From Myxococcales bacterium (GTDB lineage: Bacteria > Myxococcota_A > Polyangia > Polyangiales > Polyangiaceae), in NCBI GenBank assembly GCA_021847645.1, contig JAJZQG010000002.1, forward strand, positions 1 to 64,000: a stretch of 64,000 bases of DNA, given 5' to 3'. Position 1 is the stretch's first letter. Each line of letters begins with the position of its first letter. Under the pieces are notes generated by a model that saw only the letters and a program-made list of their open reading frames with translations, made no database searches and was not told where the DNA came from. The translations under genes were made by a program, and so were the position numbers. This document shows, piece by piece, positions 48,557-57,179 of the stretch.

Positions 48557-49702
48557 ATGACGCCGTCGATGCCGGGACCCGGCTCGCTCCAAGGCATGCC
48601 TGTGGCGGTGGGAGCGTCCCACGCGGCCGCATTGGAGCAGCTCTGCCAGGCGCTGCAGTCGGCCGATCGTGGGTCCGCGCCCGCCGCCGCGGCGCTCGTC
48701 GCCGGGCTTCAGTCGCTATCTTCGATTCGCGCGCAGGCGGGCATGGGGGGGACCACCGCGTGGACCGGAACCGTGGCGACCACGGATCGCAGCGGCTCGT
48801 CGCTGGCGCTCCGGCACGGTCCTTCCGGGTTGGAGCTGGTGGCGCACATCGACGTTTCGGGGCGGGTGTACATGGGGACGTTGGCCTGGATGACGCCGGA
48901 CGACGTGGTCAACCCGATCGGTTTTTCGGTAGGCGCAGGGCTGTCGGGTGCGATCGTGCACATCACCGGCGCGGCGGGGCAGATCGACGTCGCGCTGGGA
49001 GCAGGCGCAACGCTGCCCGGTTGGACGGATTCGCCGGCATTCGGACCAACGTCTGCACAGGCAGGGGGCGCTGCCGGGGCGATGGCGTGGGGAGCGGCGA
49101 TGGCGGCAGCGGGCGCGGTGGCGGCGGCCGCTGGCGCGATGGTGGCGGCGATGGGACGGGAGCGCTCGGCCCACGCGGCGCCCCCCGTGGTATCGGCCGG
49201 AGGGCGAGCCGCTGTCGGCCGTCCGGAGCCAGCACCCACCGCGGTGACCCCCGGAACGCTGGTGATGAACGTCGCGAGAAGGGCGAGCGGCGCGACAAAC
49301 CGCGGCGCACGGCTGGTCTGGCTGACGGGCCCATCCCCTGGACGGCAGCTCGCCGTGGTTGATCAGCTTCAGTTCGGCAGGGGCAAGGAGCAGGATATCG
49401 ATCTGGACGGCGTCGAGCCGAAAGCATCGCGAAACCATGCGCTGGTCAGCTGGAGCGACGGACAGCTGGTGGTCAGCGATCTGGGGAGCCGGAACGGCAC
49501 GCGCGTCAACGGGCAGCGGGTGGCGTCGGCGACCGCATTGAAGTCCGGCGACATCCTGGCGATTGGCGCGATCCAGTGGAGGATCGAGCTGGATCCCACG
49601 GGACCGGGGGCGGCAGGCCGATCGCCGCGTTGCTGCGCCCGGTGCGGGACAGTGCTGCAACCCCTCGCGCGAGCCTGCGCTGCGTGCGGCGCGCCCGTGT
49701 GA
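48557..49702 (+). CDS. FHA domain and zinc-ribbon protein
   Basis: A 381-aa protein. Residues 1-160 form an unrecognised domain; an Ala/Gly-rich hydrophobic segment (MAWGAAMAAAGAVAAAAGAM) follows at about 175-200; residues about 272-345 are an FHA domain (LQFGRGKEQD, KASRNHALV, DLGSRNGTRVNGQ), and the end is a zinc ribbon with two CxxC pairs (CCARCG and CAACGAP). It would read phosphothreonine and connect the operon to Ser/Thr kinase signalling. Start: AAAGGAG about 10 nt before ATG 48557. Third gene of the operon. Confidence 0.78.
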   Translation: MTPSMPGPGSLQGMPVAVGASHAAALEQLCQALQSADRGSAPAAAALVAGLQSLSSIRAQAGMGGTTAWTGTVATTDRSGSSLALRHGPSGLELVAHIDVSGRVYMGTLAWMTPDDVVNPIGFSVGAGLSGAIVHITGAAGQIDVALGAGATLPGWTDSPAFGPTSAQAGGAAGAMAWGAAMAAAGAVAAAAGAMVAAMGRERSAHAAPPVVSAGGRAAVGRPEPAPTAVTPGTLVMNVARRASGATNRGARLVWLTGPSPGRQLAVVDQLQFGRGKEQDIDLDGVEPKASRNHALVSWSDGQLVVSDLGSRNGTRVNGQRVASATALKSGDILAIGAIQWRIELDPTGPGAAGRSPRCCARCGTVLQPLARACAACGAPV

Positions 49703-50043
49703 GCTGCAGCCAACGAGGTGTACCTCCGCCCCAATCATAGAGCTCCACACGAAACAACTTCTCAGCCGGCACCAGAAGTCCAGCTACACGAGCCAGCGCT
49801 ACGCAGGATACCCAGGCGCACCTGGCGTGGCCGTCCGGCTCGCGCCTGGCATCGTCCAGGAGCGCTCATTCCATCGGGCCGCGTCTCATGCGTCGGGTGC
49901 TGAACCACTCACGGACGTCGTCCGACCGTTGAGCGCCCCCATCTGGCCATTCACCTCGAAGCCGCGCCCGAGAAAAGCCTGCGAGCTCTACGCTGCACAC
50001 GAACGCCGCTCGAGGCGGCCCTGCACAGCGAAGGAGTGAACCC
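49703..50043. other. Intergenic region without a supportable gene
   Basis: 341 bp. The left part holds a small palindrome GAGGTGTACCTC; the right end carries the GAAGGAG Shine-Dalgarno for ATG 50044. I find no ORF with coding character, hairpin with T-tract or repeat. Confidence 0.45.
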
Positions 50044-51216
50044 ATGCAGATGAACGGCAAGATGCTGAAGGTGCTGGCAGTTGGGGTTGCCGCCCTGGCG
50101 GTCAAGGTGGGGTGGTTCGAGCAGTTCCGAAGCCGCCCCGATGAGGTACTGGAAGCTCGGAATCGCCCCGACGTGCTCGCGCGGCGCGCCTACCTTCTCG
50201 ATCGGCTGAGAGGCGATTTCCAGAGCCAAGCCGTGACGCCCGGCTCGAACATGATTCGAGGAGAATGGGCGCTTGGAACGCTGTCGATGACAGCCGCTGC
50301 CTTGTGCAACATCGGGTTTGCCCTGCCGGATACGCGCGCGGATTCGCTCGAGCACCTGCCGGGGCTCATCACCCGCGCGATGACTCCGCCAATCCGCGAG
50401 TTCGACCGCATCAGCTGGGGCGAGGACCCGCTCGCGTCGCTCGAGGGACCTCACGGCCACGTGGGCTACTTGGGACATCTGAACTTGATGATTGGCGCCT
50501 ACCGAATTCTCGGCGGCGATGGACGCTTCAATGCGCTTCACAGCAGAATCACCGGGGCTCTCGCCCGGCGCATGGACGCCTCGCTCTCCGCGCACATCGC
50601 GACCTATCCCGGCCAAGTCTTTACTGCCGACAATGCGGTCGGAGCGGCAAGCATTGCCGTGTACGATCGCGTGACCGGTGAGGACCACCGCCGGACGCTG
50701 CGCCGATGGATCGACTACACACGAGCGCACCTGCTCGACCCGAGCACCGGGCTCGTCGTGTTCAACGTCGACGGGTCGGGCGGTCCTGCCGGGGGCGCCA
50801 GGGGGTGTGCGGCCGGCTGGAGCTCGTTCTACCTGCCCATGGTCGACGAGGAGTTCGCGCGCGAGCAATTCGGCGCCATCAAGCGGCACATGGTGCAGCG
50901 CACGTTTTTCGGAACGGTCGGGATACGCGAGTACCCGCCGGGCGAGCAGGGGCCCGGCGACGTGGATTCGGGGCCGGTGTTGTTCGGGCTGAGCCCATCG
51001 GGTACCGGGTTTGCCATCGCGGGGGCCAAGATGTGGGGCGATGCGGAGCTGTTGGGCCAGCTGCTCAATACAGCGGAGCTAGCCGGGTTCAGTGTGCAGG
51101 TGCGCGGCGAGAGACGCTACCTCACGGCACCTCTTGTCGGCGACGCCATCCTGCTGGCGATGGTGACCGCGTGCAGCTGGGATACGAGGTATGTGCGTGG
51201 GGCAGAGCAACCGTAG
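50044..51216 (+). CDS. Alpha/alpha-barrel protein, linalool dehydratase/isomerase-like
   Basis: A 390-aa protein with one N-terminal hydrophobic segment (signal or anchor). The body alternates helices with Gly/Asp/Asn loops (PGSNMIRGEWALGTLSMTAA, GHVGYLGHLNLMIGAYRI, VFTADNAVGAASIAVYDR, DSGPVLFGLSPSGTGFAIAG) as in (alpha/alpha)6 barrels such as the linalool dehydratase/isomerase domain. The resemblance is pattern-based and moderate. Substrate unknown. GAAGGAG Shine-Dalgarno before ATG 50044. It ends 47 bp before a convergent gene. Confidence 0.6.
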   Translation: MQMNGKMLKVLAVGVAALAVKVGWFEQFRSRPDEVLEARNRPDVLARRAYLLDRLRGDFQSQAVTPGSNMIRGEWALGTLSMTAAALCNIGFALPDTRADSLEHLPGLITRAMTPPIREFDRISWGEDPLASLEGPHGHVGYLGHLNLMIGAYRILGGDGRFNALHSRITGALARRMDASLSAHIATYPGQVFTADNAVGAASIAVYDRVTGEDHRRTLRRWIDYTRAHLLDPSTGLVVFNVDGSGGPAGGARGCAAGWSSFYLPMVDEEFAREQFGAIKRHMVQRTFFGTVGIREYPPGEQGPGDVDSGPVLFGLSPSGTGFAIAGAKMWGDAELLGQLLNTAELAGFSVQVRGERRYLTAPLVGDAILLAMVTACSWDTRYVRGAEQP

Positions 51217-51237
51217 TGCCTTGTGGTGGAGTTCCGG

Positions 51238-51257
51238 CTTCACCCGGGTGGAGTCGG
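51238..51257. repeat. Single copy of the palindromic intergenic repeat
   Basis: CTTCACCCGGGTGGAGTCGG is the same element as the five tandem units at 39739-39848. It again lies in the gap between two convergent genes (stops at 51216 and 51264). Confidence 0.85.
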
Positions 51258-51263
51258 AAGCGC

Positions 51264-52292
51264 TCAGAACCGGCCCACGACCGACGCGCCGAGCTGTGCC
51301 TGCGGCGCGGCCGGTGCGAACCCCACGGACGGCCGCGGCGTGGACTCCGACGGCTTGTTGGTGAAGTACAAGACCGCACCGGCGCCGACGCCCGCGACGC
51401 CCAGAGCAAGGGTGACGTTGGCGATCGTGGTATACGTCTTTCCGCGATTAAACGTGGACTGGCTGTCGGCGGGGCAATCGTCGCGCGCCGCGCCGCAGAC
51501 CTTGTCGAGGTCGCTCATCGTGCCGGCACGCAACAGGTAGAACACGCCCGACGCGGCGAGGCTGGCGACCCCAACGCCGCCAACGACGAACGGCAACACG
51601 TTGGTCCTGGCAGCGGGCTCGACCGCGTTGTCCGAGGAGGCTGAGCCGGTCGGCGTGGCGCTCGAGGCGGTGGAGGGCTCGGCTTCGAGGGCGATGGGGA
51701 TGGTCTTCGTTGCCTTCTCCGCGATATCGAACGATCGGCTGAACGGCCGATATCCCTTGGCACTGGCCTCGACCAGGTGAGAGCCCGGATCGACGGGCAT
51801 GGGCTTGTCGAGCATGGCGGCGCCGAGCTGTACGCCATCGATGGAGATGGTGGCGAGGCGTGCGGATGCAGTCTTGTGCACGACGACCTTGGGCACGCGT
51901 GCGCGCAGGGCGTCGATCCGCGCCGGGACCACCGAAGCCACGTCGGCGGCGTTGGCGGCGCGAGCATCGACCAGGGCGAGCTCGTAGTCCCCGAGGGCGG
52001 CGACGAGCTGGCCGAGGTTCTCCTCGCACAGGGCGATGTTGTAGCGCACCTGCGGGGTCGTCTTGACGTTGGAGACCTCGCGCAACAGCTTGAGGGCGCC
52101 GGCCCAGTTGCCCGCGGTTTCGGCCGCAATGGCTTGGCGGAACGCGTTGCGCGCCTTGTCGAGCTCGGCCTTGTCCTGGGCGCGAGCGGGAGCTGGGGCG
52201 ATAACCGCGCACAGGCCCGTCGCACCGAGCAGGCAAGCAACCGCGACACGACGCGCGGCTCGCACACCGACACCTCCAACATTACGGGGCAT
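51264..52292 (-). CDS. Secreted TPR plus PEGA-like protein with membrane segments
   Basis: A 342-aa exported protein: signal peptide (to APARAQDK), TPR-like helices (ARNAFRQAIAAETAGNWAGA, VRYNIALCEENLGQLVAAL), a PEGA-like domain (ATISIDGVQLGAAMLDKP), then two hydrophobic segments (LPFVVGGVGVASLAASGVFY and ANVTLALGVAGVGAGAVLYF). The layout matches 3741 and 22453, so these are paralogous-type envelope proteins of unknown function. TATACT, an excellent -10, lies 8 nt before ATG 52292, suggesting a leaderless transcript separate from the upstream operon. Confidence 0.75.
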   Translation of the reverse strand: MPRNVGGVGVRAARRVAVACLLGATGLCAVIAPAPARAQDKAELDKARNAFRQAIAAETAGNWAGALKLLREVSNVKTTPQVRYNIALCEENLGQLVAALGDYELALVDARAANAADVASVVPARIDALRARVPKVVVHKTASARLATISIDGVQLGAAMLDKPMPVDPGSHLVEASAKGYRPFSRSFDIAEKATKTIPIALEAEPSTASSATPTGSASSDNAVEPAARTNVLPFVVGGVGVASLAASGVFYLLRAGTMSDLDKVCGAARDDCPADSQSTFNRGKTYTTIANVTLALGVAGVGAGAVLYFTNKPSESTPRPSVGFAPAAPQAQLGASVVGRF

Positions 52293-52388
52293 GGGGGCTC
52301 AGTATACGAGGCGACCGCGCCGCTCGTCACGCCTCGCGACGAGGGATGGGGCGGGTGCCTATTTGTCGGTTGCGAGGAAGCTCGTATC

Positions 52389-53585
52389 TCAGCGAACGGT
52401 GGGCAGGCGACGCGGGGCGATGGACCGAGGCCGGAGGTCGATCAGGTCGGTGCGATGGTGGAATTCGACACCGCGCAAGCGCAGCTCGCCGAGCAGGTGG
52501 TCGAGCGTGCGCTTGTCGCGCGCAAACACCTCGGGGAAATGGATGCCGTGCTCCAGGCGCACCGTGCCGTCCAGCAGCATGCGCGCCGCGATGGCGCATG
52601 GGTAGCCCGTCGTGCGCGCCATCGAGGTCGTGCCGCTGTGCGGGTCGTACCGATCGAGAAGCTCGTAGGCCTCGCGCGCCGGCTGCTCGTTGCGCACGCC
52701 GAACGCCTCGACGCGCATCACGGTCAGATCCCCCTCGCCTTCGGGCAACCGCCAGGCCCCTTCGAACAGAGCGAGGGTCAGATCGATCGGGCGCACGTCC
52801 GCGCCGCCGACCCGGATCGCCTGCTTGGACAGGAACCCGGAATCGCGAAGCACGCGCATCCGGTCCGCATGCCCCGGATAGCGCAGAGTCTTCTCCTTCA
52901 TGAACGGCACGTCCAGGGACCACATCAGCGACCGCAAACCGTCGGTGTTGAAGGCTTCGAGCGTGCCGACTCCGTCGAACTCGAGCCATTCGACATCGCT
53001 CAGGGCTGGACGAGTGACGACGTGCCCGGCTTCCACGAAGCGCGCTTCCCGCGTGTACTCCTCGAGCACGTCAGCGGGCGAGAAGACGGCGGCATACTCG
53101 TAGGGCTGACGGCGGATCTGGGGCAGGCCACCGACCAGGATGCGGATCTCCTCGACCTTGTCGAGGTCCGAGACGGCGCGGGCGGCGAGCACGTTGGACA
53201 TGCCCGGGGCCACGCCGAAGTCCACCAGGCCAGCGACACCGGCGGCCACCGCCCGAGCCTGCAGCTCCCGCGGATCCTCAGGCATGAACGAGATGTCGAC
53301 GAACGACTTGCGGGCCTTGATGACCTCGCTCAGCACCTGGAAGCCCAACCATCCGGGCACAGCGCCGACGACCAGATCGCAGTCGCGCACGACGTTGCGC
53401 AGCTGCTCGCCGTCCTTCAAGTCCGCCTTGATCGTTCCAATCCGGCCGCCGTCCTGGGCCGCGATGCGGGAAAGCACGCCGGGGTTCACATCCACGACGG
53501 TAACGCGCAGATCGTCATCGGACGCGAGGTCGCGGGCGATGGTGGCGCCGACCAGACCGCCACCGAGCACCATGATGGTGTTCAT
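52389..53585 (-). CDS. Saccharopine dehydrogenase-family oxidoreductase
   Basis: A 398-aa protein with an N-terminal Rossmann fold (MVLGGGLVGATIARDL) and the LYS9-type C-terminal domain: VDFGVAPGMSNVLAAR, EYAAVFSPADVLEEYTR, RTTGYPCAIAARMLL. Saccharopine dehydrogenase (glutamate-forming) interconverts saccharopine and 2-aminoadipate-6-semialdehyde plus glutamate, NAD(P)-dependent. An ALDH7-type gene at 58487 would handle that semialdehyde. A strong AAGGAGG Shine-Dalgarno precedes ATG 53585. It starts 55 bp after the archaemetzincin gene, so it may be part of that operon. Confidence 0.82.
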   Translation of the reverse strand: MNTIMVLGGGLVGATIARDLASDDDLRVTVVDVNPGVLSRIAAQDGGRIGTIKADLKDGEQLRNVVRDCDLVVGAVPGWLGFQVLSEVIKARKSFVDISFMPEDPRELQARAVAAGVAGLVDFGVAPGMSNVLAARAVSDLDKVEEIRILVGGLPQIRRQPYEYAAVFSPADVLEEYTREARFVEAGHVVTRPALSDVEWLEFDGVGTLEAFNTDGLRSLMWSLDVPFMKEKTLRYPGHADRMRVLRDSGFLSKQAIRVGGADVRPIDLTLALFEGAWRLPEGEGDLTVMRVEAFGVRNEQPAREAYELLDRYDPHSGTTSMARTTGYPCAIAARMLLDGTVRLEHGIHFPEVFARDKRTLDHLLGELRLRGVEFHHRTDLIDLRPRSIAPRRLPTVR

Positions 53586-53640
53586 TGCGAGAGCCTCCTT
53601 GAGGTGAGGAGCACGTCGTGCTTCGAAGTGCTGCGGGGCG

Positions 53641-54180
53641 TCAAGGACGATCGTGAGGCGGAGGTGCAGCGGCGATGAGCTGCTGCAAGGAAGCCAGGCA
53701 GGGTTTGCAATAGGAGGCGGGTTTCAGATCGATCTCGTCGGGGTAGAGGGATGCGTGCATGACGCAATCGGGCACGGGGCAGTGCACCAGGCCAGCGGCG
53801 TGTCCGAGCTCGTGGGCGACTTCCTTGACGACCCGTTCGATCATGAGCGGGGACATGGCCGAGAGGCCCTCGCCGAGGCGGGCCCAGGAGACCGCACCGC
53901 GATGGCTGCTCACGGGAGCTACGCCGCAAACCCAGGCCAGCGGCTGCAGGAACAGGTCCACGCCAACCAGGGCGATCCAGCACCGGGCCGGGTCATCGGC
54001 GGGCAGCATCTCCACGAGGCGCGTGGCTTCGAGCTGCAGACGGGACTGATCGAGCAGAGGCTTGAAGTCGACGACGCGCCGCGCGGGTTCGTCGGCATGC
54101 CAGGGAAAGGGCAGAGCCGAAGCCACACGACGGGCCAGGTCGGGCGGGGCGTCCTGAAAGACCACCAAGACGACGTTCAC
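53641..54180 (-). CDS. Archaemetzincin-type zinc metalloprotease
   Basis: A 179-aa protein carrying the full archaemetzincin signature: HELGHAAGLVHC at residues 123-134, Cys139, Met141 (CVM) and Cys158/Cys161 (CKPC). The first His motif binds the catalytic zinc and the four Cys a structural zinc. The family is small in bacteria; substrates are largely unknown and activity has been shown only weakly. No signal peptide, so it is cytoplasmic. GTG 54180 overlaps the response-regulator stop (GTGA), so synthesis is coupled to the two-component system; that pairing is notable. Confidence 0.88.
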   Translation of the reverse strand: MNVVLVVFQDAPPDLARRVASALPFPWHADEPARRVVDFKPLLDQSRLQLEATRLVEMLPADDPARCWIALVGVDLFLQPLAWVCGVAPVSSHRGAVSWARLGEGLSAMSPLMIERVVKEVAHELGHAAGLVHCPVPDCVMHASLYPDEIDLKPASYCKPCLASLQQLIAAAPPPHDRP

Positions 54181-55505
54181 GGCCGCCGGATACCGTAGTG
54201 CAGGAGCTTCTCTTCGAGCACGACGGGCTCGATCCCGAGCTCCGATGCGGTGCGAACGACGTCGTGGCCGAACATCTCGAAGACCTGTCGAATGTGGTTT
54301 TCCTCCATGCGTGCGAGCGAGAACGCAGGGTCGCGCCGCCGTGGCAGAAAGGGGAGATGGACAGGCAGAATCCGCGTTCCGTCGCATGCGTCGACGGCTC
54401 GCCGCAGCGCCTCGCGCAGCTCGCTGACGTTGCCGGGCCAGGGCTGGGCGGCGAGCACCGAGAGAGCTTCGGCGGATAGCGCGACGACGGGGCGCTGCGC
54501 CTGTCGCGCGAGATGCTCGAGGAAGTCGGCTGCGATCCGTGGAATGTCCTCGGCCCGCGCCCTGAGGGGCGGAACCCCGATGCGGCAGCTGCGCAGGCGC
54601 GAGAACAGCTCCGCCGAGAAGCGTCCCTCGTCGACCAGCGTCTCCAAGTCCCGGCTGGAGGTCGCGAGCAGCCGGAAGTCCGCGTCGACCCCCGCGTGGG
54701 CGCCAGACCGAATCGCCTTCCTCGTCGCCAAGGCGCGTTCGAGCGCGTGCTGAACCGGCAGCGAAGCGCAGTCCAGGGCGCGCACCAGCAGCGTGCCTTC
54801 GTGCGCCAGCTCCAGCTTGCCCCTGCGCGGCGGCTCGGCCGCGGGCAGGCTGCCGCGCTCCTGTCCCACGAGCTCGGCCAGCAGCGCGTCGGTCGATCCC
54901 TCGCAGTCGATACGCACCAGCGGGCCGAGGATTCGGCGGCTGTGCGCGTGAAGGTGCCTTGCCAGCAACTCCTTGCCGCTGCCCGGCTCGCCTTCGATGA
55001 GCACATGGGCGCCCGTCGGCGCCACCTGCTCGGCCTGCTCGACGGCATCGGCCATGAGTCCGCCGGCCGCTGCCACCAGGGGCGGCAGGGCCGCCTCGAG
55101 GCGATCGCGAAGCTCGCGGTTCTCGCTGACCATCGCGTGCTGTGCGGCAGCCTTGCGCACCAGGCGCGAGACGTGCTCGGGGTCGAAAGGCTTGACGATG
55201 TAATCATAGGCGCCGTCCTTGAGGGCCTGCACCGCGGTATCGACGGCAGCATACGCGGTCATCAGCACGATCGTGGCCTCGGGGGATATCCGCTTGGCCC
55301 GGCGCAGCACCTCGAGCCCGTCCATGCCGGGCATCTTGATGTCGACCATCAGGATATCCGGCGTAGCGTGAGAGATCATCTCCAACGCCTCGGCACCGCT
55401 CGACGCGGTGACGACCTCGTAGCCCTCCTCGCGGAGCCAGATCGCCAACGAAGTGCGCACGTGCAACTCGTCGTCGACCACCAGGATGCGGACGGCCTCG
55501 CCCAT
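54177..55505 (-). CDS. NtrC-like response regulator with degenerate AAA+ domain
   Basis: A 442-aa regulator. The receiver domain (1-120) is intact: Asp11/Asp12, phosphoacceptor Asp55 (MVDIKMPG), Thr83 and Lys105 (KPF). The AAA+ domain keeps Walker A (GEPGSGKE, 172-179) but the GAFTGA loop is replaced by RGSLPAAEPPRRG and Walker B reads GTLLVRALD instead of GTLFLDEIG, losing the catalytic Asp-Glu. A helical Fis-like C terminus remains (SLARMEENHIRQVFEMFG, then RTASELGI). It probably cannot remodel sigma-54 and may act as a repressor or sigma-70-type regulator (inference). Its ATG overlaps the kinase stop (TAATG). Confidence 0.85.
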   Translation of the reverse strand: MGEAVRILVVDDELHVRTSLAIWLREEGYEVVTASSGAEALEMISHATPDILMVDIKMPGMDGLEVLRRAKRISPEATIVLMTAYAAVDTAVQALKDGAYDYIVKPFDPEHVSRLVRKAAAQHAMVSENRELRDRLEAALPPLVAAAGGLMADAVEQAEQVAPTGAHVLIEGEPGSGKELLARHLHAHSRRILGPLVRIDCEGSTDALLAELVGQERGSLPAAEPPRRGKLELAHEGTLLVRALDCASLPVQHALERALATRKAIRSGAHAGVDADFRLLATSSRDLETLVDEGRFSAELFSRLRSCRIGVPPLRARAEDIPRIAADFLEHLARQAQRPVVALSAEALSVLAAQPWPGNVSELREALRRAVDACDGTRILPVHLPFLPRRRDPAFSLARMEENHIRQVFEMFGHDVVRTASELGIEPVVLEEKLLHYGIRRP

Positions 55506-57109
55506 TATGCGTCTCCCTTGATGGGCCGCCCGGGGAACACGACGACGAACTGGGTTCCCTCGCCGGGCTTGCTGTGCGCGGTGATGCTGCCGCCGTGGTG
55601 CTGGACTATGCCGTAGGCCACCGACAAGCCCAGGCCCAGACCCTTGCCTTCGCCCTGGTCCTTCGTCGAAAAGAAGGGCTCGAAGATGTGCGGAAGCACG
55701 TCTTCGGTGATGCCCACGCCGTCGTCGATGACCTCGATGCGGACGCCGGAGGGCGGCCCGCGTGTCGTACGCACGGTGAGGTGGCCGCCGGCCGGCATGG
55801 CCTCGATGGCATTGACGCACAGCACGACCATGACCTGCTCGACCTGGCCGGGATCGCACAGCACCGGCTCGAGATCGCCGAACGCGGTGGTCGCGCTCAC
55901 GTTGGACAGGTCCATCTTGTGCTTGAGCAGGAACAGCACGCGCTCGATGAGCGGGTTGATTTGCGCGGGCTCCACGCGCGTGCCCGAGCGCCTGGCGAAC
56001 AGCAGCAGATTGGACACGATCTCTCCGCACCGGGCCGACTCGCTGGCGATGCCGTCGAGAATCTCCCGGGTCTCGGCGTCGCTCAGGCGGGGCGCGTCGG
56101 GATGGTTGGCGCGCTTGCGCAGCAGCCGCGCGTAGGTCACCACGCTTGCCAGGGGATTGTTGATCTCGTGCGCAACCACGGCGGACAGCTTGCCGAGCGA
56201 GGCCATGCGCTCGACCTGCACGATCTGCTTCTGCGCACGCCGCAGCTCGTCGGTCTTGATCTCGACACGACGTTCGAGGGTTTGGGCCCAGGTCACCAGC
56301 TCAGCGTGGGCGTTTTCCAGGTCCCTGGCCGTGTCGTTGATGGCCGCGCCGAGGCGTGCGAACTCGGCAATATCCTCGGAGCCGTGCCGCACCTTCCAAT
56401 CGCCGGACCGGAGACGATCGAGCGTGCCGATGAGACGGGTGAGGGGCGCATGGACCGCCTTGCGCACCACGCTCGAGACCACGGCGGTGGTGCCGAGCAT
56501 GGCGAATGCTGCGGTGAGCACCGTGAGAATCGCCGTCCATTGGCGGCTTCGCTCGACCGGGCCCAGCGTCAGCGTCACGTCGAGCACGCCGAGCAGGCGC
56601 TTGTCGGGTGAATGGGCGTGGCAGGGCGCTTGCCAGCAGACCTCTTCGTTCTCGATGGGGCGAATGATGCCCAACGCGAGGTGCCCGTCCAGGTTGAACT
56701 CCCGCGTTCGATCCCCGGGGGCGAGCCTCTGGAGCGGATGACCCGCGGCATGACAACGGACGCAGGCCTCGGACTGGACATCGACGCGCTGGCCCTCCTC
56801 GCTGGGGTGCGAGGAGAATTCGATCTTGCCTTCCTTGTTGTAGATTCGCACGCGCAGGTTGCCGGACTTGGCGGCGATGTTGCGCACCTCGGTGCGAAGG
56901 CCCTCGCGGTCGTTGCTGAGCATGGAGCGGTGCAAGGCGCCGAACAGGCCCTCCGACAGGCTGACACCGTTGGTGCGCGCGCACTCGGTAGCGAACTTGT
57001 CCTGGAGCCAAACCTGCACGAACGCCACGGAGCTGAGCAACACGCCCAATGCGATGAGCAGTGTGCCGGTCAGCCGGAACGTCAGGGAGTTGCGCCGCCA
57101 GAGCTGCAT
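55505..57109 (-). CDS. Sensor histidine kinase with periplasmic c-type haem motifs
   Basis: A 534-aa membrane kinase: transmembrane helices at about 11-31 and 192-214 enclose a periplasmic domain with CVRCH (116-120) and CWQAPCH (158-164), a CxxCH and a Cx4CH motif that fit covalent haem attachment. Then HAMP (about 215-268), a coiled coil, the phosphoacceptor His314 in VVAHEINNPL, and ATPase boxes (CVNAIEAMP, DDGVGI, FEPFFSTKDQGEGKGLGL). It probably senses redox state, a gas ligand or electron flow. It forms a unit with the overlapping response-regulator gene. The cytochrome maturation gene ccmB is elsewhere in the window. Confidence 0.88.
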   Translation of the reverse strand: MQLWRRNSLTFRLTGTLLIALGVLLSSVAFVQVWLQDKFATECARTNGVSLSEGLFGALHRSMLSNDREGLRTEVRNIAAKSGNLRVRIYNKEGKIEFSSHPSEEGQRVDVQSEACVRCHAAGHPLQRLAPGDRTREFNLDGHLALGIIRPIENEEVCWQAPCHAHSPDKRLLGVLDVTLTLGPVERSRQWTAILTVLTAAFAMLGTTAVVSSVVRKAVHAPLTRLIGTLDRLRSGDWKVRHGSEDIAEFARLGAAINDTARDLENAHAELVTWAQTLERRVEIKTDELRRAQKQIVQVERMASLGKLSAVVAHEINNPLASVVTYARLLRKRANHPDAPRLSDAETREILDGIASESARCGEIVSNLLLFARRSGTRVEPAQINPLIERVLFLLKHKMDLSNVSATTAFGDLEPVLCDPGQVEQVMVVLCVNAIEAMPAGGHLTVRTTRGPPSGVRIEVIDDGVGITEDVLPHIFEPFFSTKDQGEGKGLGLGLSVAYGIVQHHGGSITAHSKPGEGTQFVVVFPGRPIKGDA

Positions 57110-57179
57110 GCCAACACCGACTGCGCAGCACGCTACGCCTGCGTAGGTCCGAGGTCAAACCCGACGCCTGGACGCTCGA

